64,000 nt of DNA from the NCBI GenBank assembly GCA_934757245.1, contig CAKVLH010000003.1:62001-126000 (forward strand), written 5' to 3'. Shown piece by piece: positions 26,066-33,224 of the stretch. Made by a program: the position numbers and the translations under genes. Source of the stretch: an uncultured Candidatus Melainabacteria bacterium (GTDB lineage Bacteria; Cyanobacteriota; Vampirovibrionia; Gastranaerophilales; Gastranaerophilaceae). The notes beneath the pieces were generated by a model. It was not told the DNA's origin. It did no database searches and saw only the letters and a list, made by a program, of their open reading frames with translations. How positions within the stretch are numbered: position 1 is the stretch's first letter; the number at the start of each line of letters is the position of its first letter.

Positions 26066-27166
26066 TTAATTTGTCTTATTTTTCTTTGCTACAAACGGAC
26101 GCTTAACAATTTCAGCGTCGTGTAGTTTTTCTCTTATTGATATTTGAATTGTAGAGCCTACAGCTAAATTGTCAAGATTTTTTATGTAAGCTAACGCGAT
26201 ATTATCACCTCTGATTGGCGAAATTCCACCGCTTGTAATCACACCAATCTTTTCGTTATTATAAAATACATCATAACCATGTCGTGCTATTGATTTATCA
26301 AGCATTTTTAAACCGATTAGTTTCTTTTCAACTCCATTTTTCAACTGTTCTTCAATCTTCGCTTTGCCATTATAATCTTCTGTTTTATTTTTGCATACTG
26401 ACCAAGCAAGACCGGCTTCAATTGGCGTTGTATTTTCATCTAAATCATTGCCATATAAATGTAATGCGGCTTCAAGTCTCAATGTATCTCTTGCGCCAAG
26501 TCCGATTGGTTTGATTCCAAATTCCTTACCGGCTTCTAAAAGTTTATCCCACAAATATTCAGAAAATTCATTTCTAACCATAATTTCAACGCCGTCTTCA
26601 CCTGTATAACCGGTTCTTGAAATCCAAAGATTTATGTTAAATAATTCTCCTCTTTTTATTGAGAAAAACGGAGGTAATTCATTAACACCGAGCTTTTTAA
26701 TAAGTTCACAAGCTTTAGGTCCTTGAACAGCTAAAAGCGAATAATTGTGAGATTCATTAACAATTGAAACATCAAATCCGCATTTATTACGAACCATCCA
26801 GTTTAAATCTTCATCAATTCTAGATGCATTCGCGATAATCAAATATTTTTTGTCTTCTAGTTTATAAATAATTAAATCGTCAATAATTCCGCCTTGTTTG
26901 TTTGTTAATTGGCAATAAACAGCTTTTGAATCAACAAGCTTAGTTACATCTTGTGGAACAAGTTTATTTAAATACGGAAGTGCGTCTTCTCCATAAACAA
27001 TAACTTCACCCATGTGTGAAACGTCAAATAAACCGACAGCTTCCCTAACAGTCTTATGCTCATCAATAATTGATGTATATTGTACCGGCATATCCCAACC
27101 GGCAAAATCAACCATTCTTGCGCCGAGTGCTACGTGTTTGTCATGTAAAAAAGTTTGTTTAGTCAT
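26066..27166 (-). CDS. gcvT: Glycine cleavage system T protein (aminomethyltransferase)
   Basis: The 366-residue protein has the GcvT signatures MVDFAGWDMPVQYTSI, GLFDVSHMGEV, the substrate loop YTGEDGVEI and GLGARDTLRLEAALHLYGND, and a C-terminal barrel (about 280-366). It transfers the methylene group to tetrahydrofolate, giving 5,10-methylene-THF and ammonia. It is the first gene of gcvT-gcvH-gcvPA. A promoter is seen upstream but no glycine riboswitch. With ahcY and glyoxylate-free glycine use, it supplies one-carbon units. Confidence 0.96.
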   Translation of the reverse strand: MTKQTFLHDKHVALGARMVDFAGWDMPVQYTSIIDEHKTVREAVGLFDVSHMGEVIVYGEDALPYLNKLVPQDVTKLVDSKAVYCQLTNKQGGIIDDLIIYKLEDKKYLIIANASRIDEDLNWMVRNKCGFDVSIVNESHNYSLLAVQGPKACELIKKLGVNELPPFFSIKRGELFNINLWISRTGYTGEDGVEIMVRNEFSEYLWDKLLEAGKEFGIKPIGLGARDTLRLEAALHLYGNDLDENTTPIEAGLAWSVCKNKTEDYNGKAKIEEQLKNGVEKKLIGLKMLDKSIARHGYDVFYNNEKIGVITSGGISPIRGDNIALAYIKNLDNLAVGSTIQISIREKLHDAEIVKRPFVAKKNKTN

Positions 27167-27187
27167 ATAACCCCCATATCTTATTCT

Positions 27188-27216
27188 ATTGTCTTAATTT
27201 TAGTCTAATCTGTCAA
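27188..27216 (-). promoter_or_regulatory. Sigma-70-type promoter of the gcv operon
   Basis: On the minus strand TTGACA (27211-27216), 17 bases, GACAAT (27188-27193). The leader is only about 15 bases, with GGGGG before the ATG, so there is no room for a glycine riboswitch. Confidence 0.6.
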
Positions 27217-27331
27217 GTAAATGTAAAAAAATATTCAGTATCTTTTAAAATTTATGGGGTTAAGATTATATAAAGACTGAATTTATGTGTGCTACTATAA
27301 TTATATAGAGAGAAAAACAGGAGGATATTAT

Positions 27332-28450
27332 ATGATACCAATTTTAGATTCAAAAAGACAGTACGCTAAAATAGGCGCAGAAGTTGAAAAAGCAGTTTGC
27401 GAAGTATTACGTTCAGGCTCTTACATCTTAGGACCAAACTGTAAAGCATTAGAAACTGAATTAGCAAAATACATCGGATGTAATTATACAGTTGCATTGA
27501 ATTCAGGTACTGACGCCCTACATTTAGGTTTAAGAGCTTTAGATATAGGTGCCGGTGATGAAGTTATTACTACAGCTTTTACATTCGTTGCTACAACTGA
27601 AGCTATCGGTATTGTAGGTGCAACTCCGGTATTTGCAGATATCGATCCTGATACATTCAATATAGACCCTAAAAAAATTGAAGAAAGAATTACACCAAAA
27701 ACAAAAGCAATTATTCCGGTTCACTTATATGGTCAACCATGCGATATGGATGCAATTATGGATATTGCTAAACGTCATAATTTATACGTAATTGAAGACT
27801 GCTGTCAAGCAATCGGCGCAAAATACAAAGGACAAAAAGTTGGTACATTCGGTGATATCGGATGCTACAGCTTCTACCCAACTAAGAACTTAGGTGGTAT
27901 GGGTGATGGCGGTTTGATTACTGTAAACAGTGAAAACTTGAGAAACAGAATTATCGCTCTACGTAACCATGGTGGTGCTGTTAGATATTATCATGATGAA
28001 ATCGGTGTAAACTCTCGTTTAGACGAAATCCAAGCTGCAATTTTAAGAATTAAATTAAACTATATTGACGAATGGAATAAAGATAGAAGAAGTCATGCCA
28101 AAACTTACAACGAATTGTTTGCAGGATGTCCTGATATTCAAACTCCTACTGAATTGGCAGATACTTATTGTGTATATCACCAATACACAGTTAAAATTCC
28201 TAACAGAGACAATATTCACAAAATGTTGCAAGAAGCTGGAATCGGTGCAATGCTTTATTATCCTGTACCATTGCATTTACAAAAAGTACACGCTCATCTT
28301 GGCTGGACTAAAGGAATGCTTCCAAATACTGAAAAAGATACAGAAATGGTTATTTCACTTCCAATGTTCCCTGAATTGACATTAGAAGAACAAAAAACTG
28401 TTGCTTCAACTTTGATTGATTGTATTGAAAAATCAAAAGCATTAGCTTAG
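27332..28450 (+). CDS. DegT/DnrJ/EryC1/StrS-family sugar aminotransferase
   Basis: The 372-residue protein has the family motifs LNSGTDALHLGLRAL, EVITTAFTFVATTEAI, PVHLYGQPCDMDAI, VIEDCCQAIGAKYKG and the PLP lysine in SFYPTKNLGGMGDGG (Lys about 185). Such enzymes aminate keto-sugar nucleotides for surface polysaccharides, lipopolysaccharide or modified sugars. ATG 27332 is the start because AGGAGG lies 7 bases upstream; a longer frame from 27287 lacks one. It is a single gene with its own terminator and no sugar-biosynthesis neighbours, so the product is unknown. Confidence 0.93.
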   Translation: MIPILDSKRQYAKIGAEVEKAVCEVLRSGSYILGPNCKALETELAKYIGCNYTVALNSGTDALHLGLRALDIGAGDEVITTAFTFVATTEAIGIVGATPVFADIDPDTFNIDPKKIEERITPKTKAIIPVHLYGQPCDMDAIMDIAKRHNLYVIEDCCQAIGAKYKGQKVGTFGDIGCYSFYPTKNLGGMGDGGLITVNSENLRNRIIALRNHGGAVRYYHDEIGVNSRLDEIQAAILRIKLNYIDEWNKDRRSHAKTYNELFAGCPDIQTPTELADTYCVYHQYTVKIPNRDNIHKMLQEAGIGAMLYYPVPLHLQKVHAHLGWTKGMLPNTEKDTEMVISLPMFPELTLEEQKTVASTLIDCIEKSKALA

Positions 28451-28477
28451 TCTTGGAACTAATAAAAAATATAACTT

Positions 28478-28516
28478 AAAAAAGGTCTGTAGACTTTCTG
28501 TCTGTAGACCTTTTTT
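28478..28516 (+). terminator. Rho-independent terminator after the aminotransferase
   Basis: A 17-bp stem (28478-28494 with 28500-28516) with two central G-U wobbles and a 5-base loop, followed by T7. Confidence 0.85.
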
Positions 28517-28603
28517 TATAGTATACTAAGTTCATTAATGTTTGGAATTTAGATTCTTTATGTAAAAATCTAGGATTTTTACATCACTATTATAGAATTT
28601 TTA

Positions 28604-29290
28604 TTACTTAAAAAAATGACGCCAGAAGCTTATTTTAGGTTCGTCTTTCTTTACTTCAACTTTAGAGTTTACAGGAGGTTCTATAACTGTTTGCCCATTA
28701 GTATTTACTTTTGTCGCAGAATATCCAAAGAATGTTTCATCTTTTACATTTTTAAGCTTTACTCTTCCATTATTAGTATCAATACTTTCAATATCTGAAT
28801 CTAAAACAGTTAAATTAAGCCTGTCTGAATAAAGGTTGCCTTCTGCTCCTTTAACGTTTACTTTTCCGGTTGAGCAATCAATTGAGATATTTTCATATTT
28901 GCTAATATGTGCACCAAATACGCCGATATCTTTGCCTTCGTTATTGTGCCCCATCAATTCTAGTATAAGCCCCTTGTCAGTTTGAGCAATTCTAGAAGCA
29001 GCCACAAATACTTCTTCATCGGCATTGTATTTCATCTCAATTGTAGCTCTAGACCCATCGTTATTATGCCTAAATATAGTTAATTTACCTTTTTCAGCTT
29101 TAAAGTTGCAGCTATTCATCAACGCAGCTTCCCTTTTATCTAATACACCATTGTTGTCTGTGTCAAATAAGTTAACAGCTAATTTTTGTCCGTCTGAACC
29201 ATTTTTTCTTACTGTATCTACGCTAATTCCGTCATAGACATGTGTTCTAGCTTGTGGTTTTACTTGTGGTTGTCCTACTTTGTTTTGCAT
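28604..29290 (-). CDS. Unrecognised protein with an EF-hand-like calcium loop
   Basis: The 228-residue product contains one canonical EF-hand loop at about 43-54 (DTDNNGVLDKRE: Asp, Asp, Asn, Asp, Glu at positions 1, 3, 5, 9 and 12). The rest (60-195) looks like repeated beta-strands with Asn/Gly turns, and the end KISFWRHFFK is basic and aromatic. There is no signal peptide. Start 29290 is preferred: GGAG lies 9 bases upstream and overlaps the alternative ATG at 29305. A strong copy of the GCAATT-N14 promoter block lies upstream. Function unknown. Confidence 0.65.
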   Translation of the reverse strand: MQNKVGQPQVKPQARTHVYDGISVDTVRKNGSDGQKLAVNLFDTDNNGVLDKREAALMNSCNFKAEKGKLTIFRHNNDGSRATIEMKYNADEEVFVAASRIAQTDKGLILELMGHNNEGKDIGVFGAHISKYENISIDCSTGKVNVKGAEGNLYSDRLNLTVLDSDIESIDTNNGRVKLKNVKDETFFGYSATKVNTNGQTVIEPPVNSKVEVKKDEPKISFWRHFFK

Positions 29291-29381
29291 AATAAAATTC
29301 TCCATTTCTTAATACTCTGTGCTTTTCTATTAATATCCTTGTGCTAAACTTTTAATTGCAATTTCTGAGTTTTTTCTGATA

Positions 29382-29444
29382 TATATATAAAGTACTTGAT
29401 GTTTATTTAATTGCTCAATATTATTCTTTTTGAAACAAAACTTT
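29382..29444 (-). promoter_or_regulatory. GCAATT-N14-TACTTTATATATA promoter block with upstream box
   Basis: On the minus strand AAAGTTTTGT (29435-29444), 20 bases, GCAATT (29409-29414), 14 bases, TACTTTATATATA (29382-29394). The leader to the ATG is about 85 bases. Confidence 0.7.
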
Positions 29445-29515
29445 ACAATTGAATAGCCATAAATTTAATAATTAGTATGTTAAACTATTTGGCGAATTAC
29501 TATAAGCTATAGTAT

Positions 29516-29830
29516 ATGAAGTATCAGAAATTGCTTAGTACAAAAGTTAAAGAGTTGCGTTTAAAGCACAATTTAACGCAAGAAGAGTTTGCAGAAAAAA
29601 TAGGGTTAAGTCTTAATGGAGTATCAAATATTGAACGCAATCGTTACCAACCAACAGCAAATACAATTGATAAAATTTGTTCTGTCTTTCAAATAACACC
29701 CGTTGAGCTTCTTATACAAAATTCTACGCAAAATTCAGATATCATTACTAACATTAATTCATTATTGTCTAATTGCCCGCAAAAAACTTTAAAAAAGATA
29801 TATGATATTATTCTTATAATGTTAAAGTAA
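29516..29830 (+). CDS. XRE-family helix-turn-helix regulator
   Basis: The 104-residue protein has a Cro/C1-type HTH (about 9-66: VKELRLKHNLTQEEFAEKIG, then LSLNGVSNIERNRYQPTANT), followed by a short helical tail. It is likely a dimeric DNA-binding regulator. It is divergent from the EF-hand gene, whose promoter block begins about 70 bases upstream, and could control it. No Shine-Dalgarno site precedes the ATG, only TATAGTAT, so a leaderless transcript is possible. The target is unknown. Confidence 0.88.
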   Translation: MKYQKLLSTKVKELRLKHNLTQEEFAEKIGLSLNGVSNIERNRYQPTANTIDKICSVFQITPVELLIQNSTQNSDIITNINSLLSNCPQKTLKKIYDIILIMLK

Positions 29831-29930
29831 TTAATCATGTTGGTAATTTGATAATTGTGGCATGTTTTCAAGAGTATCAGTTCTTTAAATTCAAAATTTA
29901 TGCTATAATGAGAGAATAGAGGTAATCAGA

Positions 29931-30530
29931 ATGTTTAAACGTAAATGTAAAATAACTTTCGTATCCCACGGCGCAACAGTTCATACTTTGGACGGAATTA
30001 TTTGCGACACAGAAAAATACCCAAAATTAAACGAATTTGGGGAAGAAGAGATGGAAAAAGTGTGTGGTTACCTTGAAAATAGAGCTGTTGCTTATGATAA
30101 AATCTACACAAGTGCTTCTGCCAGATGTACACAATCTGCGGAAATTATAGCAAAACTATTTAAGAAAAAAATTACAATTATAGATTTACCGGCAAGAAAT
30201 CATGGCGATTGGAATGGCCGTTCTTATGAGGATTTGTTTGACCAATACGGGCCGGAAGTAATTTTACAACAACCTAACAACGGTGAATCATTAGAAGTCT
30301 TTAACAAGCGAGTTTCAGATATAATAGACAGACTTGTAGAAGAAAATCGCGGTAATCGTATTATTGTTGTAACTTCTCCAGACGTAATTCAATCTGCGAT
30401 TGCAAAAACATTAGAATTAACCGCAGTAAATCAATTTAAAAACTTAATCAAAACCGGTACTTTAACTCAAATTAGTTATTTTGAAGGTGATTGGTCGAGT
30501 GTTATTTATTCTGACCACATGCCTGTATAA
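29931..30530 (+). CDS. Histidine phosphatase-like protein with lost catalytic residues
   Basis: The 199-residue product has the phosphoglycerate-mutase-like fold pattern: ITFVSHGATVHTLDG, IYTSASARCTQSAEIIAKLF, and GDWNGRSYEDLFDQYGPE. However the RHG triad is SHG (residues 12-14), the conserved Glu of LxE is Ala, WEG is WNG, and the second HG near residue 145 is SP (VVTSPDVIQSA). The first His remains but its partner residues do not, so catalysis is doubtful. It may be a binding or regulatory pseudo-enzyme. AGAGGT precedes the ATG. tRNA-Glu follows by 6 bp. Confidence 0.8.
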   Translation: MFKRKCKITFVSHGATVHTLDGIICDTEKYPKLNEFGEEEMEKVCGYLENRAVAYDKIYTSASARCTQSAEIIAKLFKKKITIIDLPARNHGDWNGRSYEDLFDQYGPEVILQQPNNGESLEVFNKRVSDIIDRLVEENRGNRIIVVTSPDVIQSAIAKTLELTAVNQFKNLIKTGTLTQISYFEGDWSSVIYSDHMPV

Positions 30531-30536
30531 AATTTT

Positions 30537-30608
30537 AGCGGTATCGTCTAGTGGTCAGGACGGGAGATTCTCATTCTCCAGACAGGGGTTCAATTCCCCT
30601 TACCGCCG
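30537..30608 (+). tRNA. tRNA-Glu (anticodon CTC)
   Basis: A full cloverleaf: acceptor AGCGGTA/TACCGCC, D arm GTC...GAC, anticodon arm GGAGA TTCTCAT TCTCC giving anticodon CTC, T arm AGGGG TTCAATT CCCCT, discriminator G, no encoded CCA. The first acceptor pair is A-C instead of the usual G-C. The T-arm and 3' tail recur in the repeats that follow. Confidence 0.9.
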
Positions 30609-30875
30609 TTTACTTTTTCTGTAGAATTTATAAAATTGGGGAATTGAACCCGCCTTCACTCACGTGAAGTGGGGTTCGTCCCTCTCAGAAAACGAGACAT
30701 TTAGTCTCCTTTTCTTCGGCAGAGTCCTTACCGCCGTTTACTTTTTCTGTAGAATTTATAAAATTGGGGAATTGAACCCGCCTTCACTCACGTGAAGTGG
30801 GGTTCGCCCCTCTCAGAAAACGAGACATTTAGTCTCCTTTTCTTCGGCAGAGTCCTTACCGCCGTTTACTTTTTC
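30601..30875 (+). repeat. 128-bp tandem repeat beginning with the tRNA-Glu 3' tail
   Basis: Two units (30601-30728 and 30729-30856) differ at one base and a third breaks off after 19 bases. Each unit begins with TACCGCCG, the acceptor end of the tRNA, and contains GGGGAATTGAACCC (30638-30651, 30766-30779), the inverted T arm of the same tRNA, plus hairpins around GAGACATTTAGTCTC. It is part of the 954-bp gene-free stretch after the tRNA. Confidence 0.9.
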
Positions 30876-30891
30876 ATCAGAAAAAGTAAAC
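30864..30891 (+). terminator. Hairpin GTTTACTTTTTC/GAAAAAGTAAAC
   Basis: A perfect 12-bp stem with loop ATCA ends the tandem repeat. It has no T tract beyond it, so terminator function is uncertain. A near copy lies at 58435-58460. Confidence 0.4.
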
Positions 30892-30989
30892 AAAAACTTT
30901 TCAGACATGGTCGGATGATATTAGTGATACAACAAGTTTATTTTGTATCTACAAGTCATCCTCAGAAATTTGACTACTAGATTATTGTA

Positions 30990-31290
30990 ATTAATACCCT
31001 CTCCCACCTTCGGCACCCTCTCCAAGTCAAATTGAAAAAAGAGAGGGGAGTGAGACGCGTTAGGTTGGATGTCGCAAGTGTATTCCCTCTCCTTACAGGA
31101 GAGGGTTAGGGTGAGGTGAAGTCTTTAATGCTTTCTGTAAGTTTATCGACACCTCATCCTATCCTTCTCCTGTAAGGAGAAGGAATGACCCAGCCTTGTC
31201 TATTGAAAAATAAAAAACGAACGTCTTTAGCATGTTCCCTCTCCTTCTTTTATTCTACATGGAGAGGGTGCCAAAGGCGGGAGAGGATTT
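30990..31290. repeat. Mosaic of GGAGAGGG-family intergenic repeats
   Basis: A copy of the 90-bp dispersed repeat (30996-31080), two arms of the 28-bp type facing each other (about 31082-31116 and 31151-31187), and an inverted 90-bp copy (about 31220-31288). No gene is seen in this part of the gap. Confidence 0.8.
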
Positions 31291-31307
31291 TATAAAAAAT
31301 TATCCTA

Positions 31308-31336
31308 TTGACAAATTTTGAAAAAACATATATAGT
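31308..31336 (+). promoter_or_regulatory. Near-consensus sigma-70 promoter
   Basis: TTGACA (31308-31313), 17 bases, TATAGT (31331-31336). It is the strongest promoter seen in the window and drives a short leader frame ahead of a terminator and then the AAA ATPase. Confidence 0.75.
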
Positions 31337-31368
31337 GTAAAAGTTACAATTAATTTAAAGGGAATAAT

Positions 31369-31476
31369 TTGTTTAACTTACTTTCATTACTCATTAATAT
31401 GATTTGCAACATGCGTCGAGTGATTATTTCGATTATTTTGCTATGTCGTATTAATGTGGATTTGCAGGTTTGTTAG
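31369..31476 (+). CDS. Candidate 35-residue leader peptide or small membrane protein
   Basis: AAAGGG lies 6 bases before a TTG at 31369 that opens a 35-codon frame ending TAG at 31476. The peptide is hydrophobic in two stretches (FNLLSLLINMI and VIISIILLC) with four positive residues between or after them and three Cys, ending RINVDLQVC. It sits between a near-consensus promoter and a terminator, then the AAA ATPase. It may be an attenuation leader peptide or a small membrane peptide in its own right. No homologue is known to me. Confidence 0.45.
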   Translation: MFNLLSLLINMICNMRRVIISIILLCRINVDLQVC

Positions 31477-31496
31477 GTTAAACTATAAATATTTAT

Positions 31497-31540
31497 AAAA
31501 GGCTTGTAAATTCTTAGAGAAGAAATTACAAGCCTTTTTT
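31497..31540 (+). terminator. Rho-independent terminator upstream of the AAA ATPase
   Basis: A 19-bp stem with one mismatch (31497-31515 and 31520-31538) and loop AGAG, followed by T6. It lies 20 bases after the leader frame and 22 bases before the ATPase ATG, the place expected for an attenuator. Confidence 0.8.
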
Positions 31541-31562
31541 GTACAGCGTATAGGAGGAAAGA

Positions 31563-33068
31563 ATGAGAATCAACCCGATAGCACACACAACGAATTATTA
31601 TGTAGCTAACACTGCCGTATCAAACAAAAACGTAACATCACCTAGCCAAAATACGGGTAAAGTAATGGATTTGAATCTGCTAAACAGAAATTACAATCAA
31701 GTAAATTTCAAAGCTGTTCCAAGCACTTTAACTACCGAATTGGTCAAGAAAATTCCTCTTGAAGATAGAATTGCATCTATTTTGCAAAATTTTAAACTTG
31801 GTGATTTGCTAATGGTAGGAAAGGATTTGCAAGAATGCGCAAGAAAAATGTACAAATCAGAAAACCTTGGCAACAACCCTATTAAACGCAGTTTTTATAT
31901 TGCAGAAGAAGCTCTGGGCGGAAATTTAGGATTTACAATAAACAGTCTTGGCGATAAAGAAGTTATAAACCTTAATGATTTTGACATTCCGCTAATTTCA
32001 GGAACAAAAACTTATAGCCTAAAACCAGAAGAAAGTTTTTATATTGTAGATGGTGATGTCCTTTCTGTTCAAGGAAACCTACTACCTATAAAAAATAAGC
32101 CAAAAACAGATTTGAGCATGTATAGAAAAGTTTTTGCGCGACCTTTTGATCATGAAAAAGAGGTGAAACAACAAGTTGAACAAATAAACAAAAAGACTTT
32201 GTCAACAATGTTTACGACAAAGAAAAACGCAGGTACAAAAGTAACATTTGCAGATGTGGGCGGTTTGGATAAATTGAAAGAAGCTTTAAAGCACGATATT
32301 ATATATCCATTGCGCTATCCTGATGCTTATGAAAATTTTGACGTAAACCACGGTGCAATTCTTTATGGTCCTCCGGGAACAGGTAAAACTCATATTGCGC
32401 GTGCCTTAGCAAATGAAGCAGGTGCAAACTTTATTAGTTTAAACGGTTTGGATATGGATTCTATGTGGGCAGGTGAAGCGGAAAAGAATTGGAGAAATTT
32501 GTTCAAAGAAGCAAAAGAAAATCAGCCTACAATTATTTTCTTAGACGAATTTGATGCTGTTGCCAAAAAACGTGGTGGAATTGATGAACATGGCGATAAA
32601 ATTGTAAACCAAATCCTTACATTAATGACTGATATTGATAATGATAAAGATGAGGTTTATGTTTTAGCCGCAACAAATAACTTTGAAAATTTAGATAAGG
32701 CAATCGTGCGTTCAGGACGTTTTGGTAAACATTATAAAGTTGATGCGCCAGATTTCAACGGACTAAAAGATATCTTTAAAATCCATACAAAAAATAAAAA
32801 GGTTGATGAAAATGTCGATGTTGATTCTATGTTGAGAAAAATGGAATCTATGAAAGCGACTGGAGCTGATGTGAGATTTGTAGTTAACGAAGCTCATAAT
32901 TACGGATACTCAAGAGCAGGAATTTTCGAAAAAATGGATAACAAAACTTTTAAAAAGAGTGATATGGAAGATTTTAAAATTCTTCAAGAAGATTTCGACA
33001 AAGCAATGGCAGATTTTACAAAGGACAAAAATTCCTCTGGAAGACGACCAATTGGGTATAATAGATAA
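31563..33068 (+). CDS. AAA-family ATPase with an unrecognised N-terminal half
   Basis: The 501-residue protein has an N-terminal region without known domain (1-215; it opens MRINPIAHTTNYYVANTAV and contains NQVNFKAVP) and one AAA module (about 225-410): Walker A GPPGTGKT (about 269), Walker B IIFLDEFDA (about 324), sensor 1 LAATNN, and arginine fingers in RSGRFGKHYKVDAPD. It resembles the FtsH/Cdc48 class but lacks protease and membrane segments. It could remodel a protein target. AGGAGG precedes the ATG. The terminator and leader frame upstream suggest conditional expression. Confidence 0.85.
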   Translation: MRINPIAHTTNYYVANTAVSNKNVTSPSQNTGKVMDLNLLNRNYNQVNFKAVPSTLTTELVKKIPLEDRIASILQNFKLGDLLMVGKDLQECARKMYKSENLGNNPIKRSFYIAEEALGGNLGFTINSLGDKEVINLNDFDIPLISGTKTYSLKPEESFYIVDGDVLSVQGNLLPIKNKPKTDLSMYRKVFARPFDHEKEVKQQVEQINKKTLSTMFTTKKNAGTKVTFADVGGLDKLKEALKHDIIYPLRYPDAYENFDVNHGAILYGPPGTGKTHIARALANEAGANFISLNGLDMDSMWAGEAEKNWRNLFKEAKENQPTIIFLDEFDAVAKKRGGIDEHGDKIVNQILTLMTDIDNDKDEVYVLAATNNFENLDKAIVRSGRFGKHYKVDAPDFNGLKDIFKIHTKNKKVDENVDVDSMLRKMESMKATGADVRFVVNEAHNYGYSRAGIFEKMDNKTFKKSDMEDFKILQEDFDKAMADFTKDKNSSGRRPIGYNR

Positions 33069-33076
33069 TAATCAGC

Positions 33077-33108
33077 AAAGAGAACGAGTTAAATCGTTCT
33101 CTTTTTAT
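33077..33108 (+). terminator. Rho-independent terminator after the AAA ATPase
   Basis: An 11-bp stem AAAGAGAACGA (33077-33087) with TCGTTCTCTTT (33094-33104), loop GTTAAA, followed by T and A residues. Confidence 0.8.
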
Positions 33109-33120
33109 AATAAAATTGTA

Positions 33121-33193
33121 AAGTTTTGTTACAACCTCTAACCATTTTAAAATAAAAAAAGCAATTTTTTCAAAGAACATGACTTTATATATA
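33121..33193 (+). promoter_or_regulatory. GCAATT-N14-GACTTTATATATA promoter block with distant upstream box
   Basis: AAGTTTTGT (33121-33129), 31 bases, GCAATT (33161-33166), 14 bases, GACTTTATATATA (33181-33193). The core is as in the other copies; the upstream box is one helical turn further away. Confidence 0.65.
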
Positions 33194-33224
33194 TAAGGTT
33201 AGATAGAAATAGGTTAGGTAGGTT

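Noticed and set aside
27167..27290. Glycine riboswitch before gcvT
   Set aside because: The mapped promoter leaves a leader of about 15 bases, too short for an aptamer.
30601..30875. Possible CRISPR array
   Set aside because: The 128-bp units abut with no spacers and are far longer than CRISPR repeats.
30792..30980. Open frame of 62 codons in the tRNA-Glu repeat region
   Set aside because: It runs through the 128-bp repeat and a hairpin, and has no ribosome binding site; the repeat explains it.
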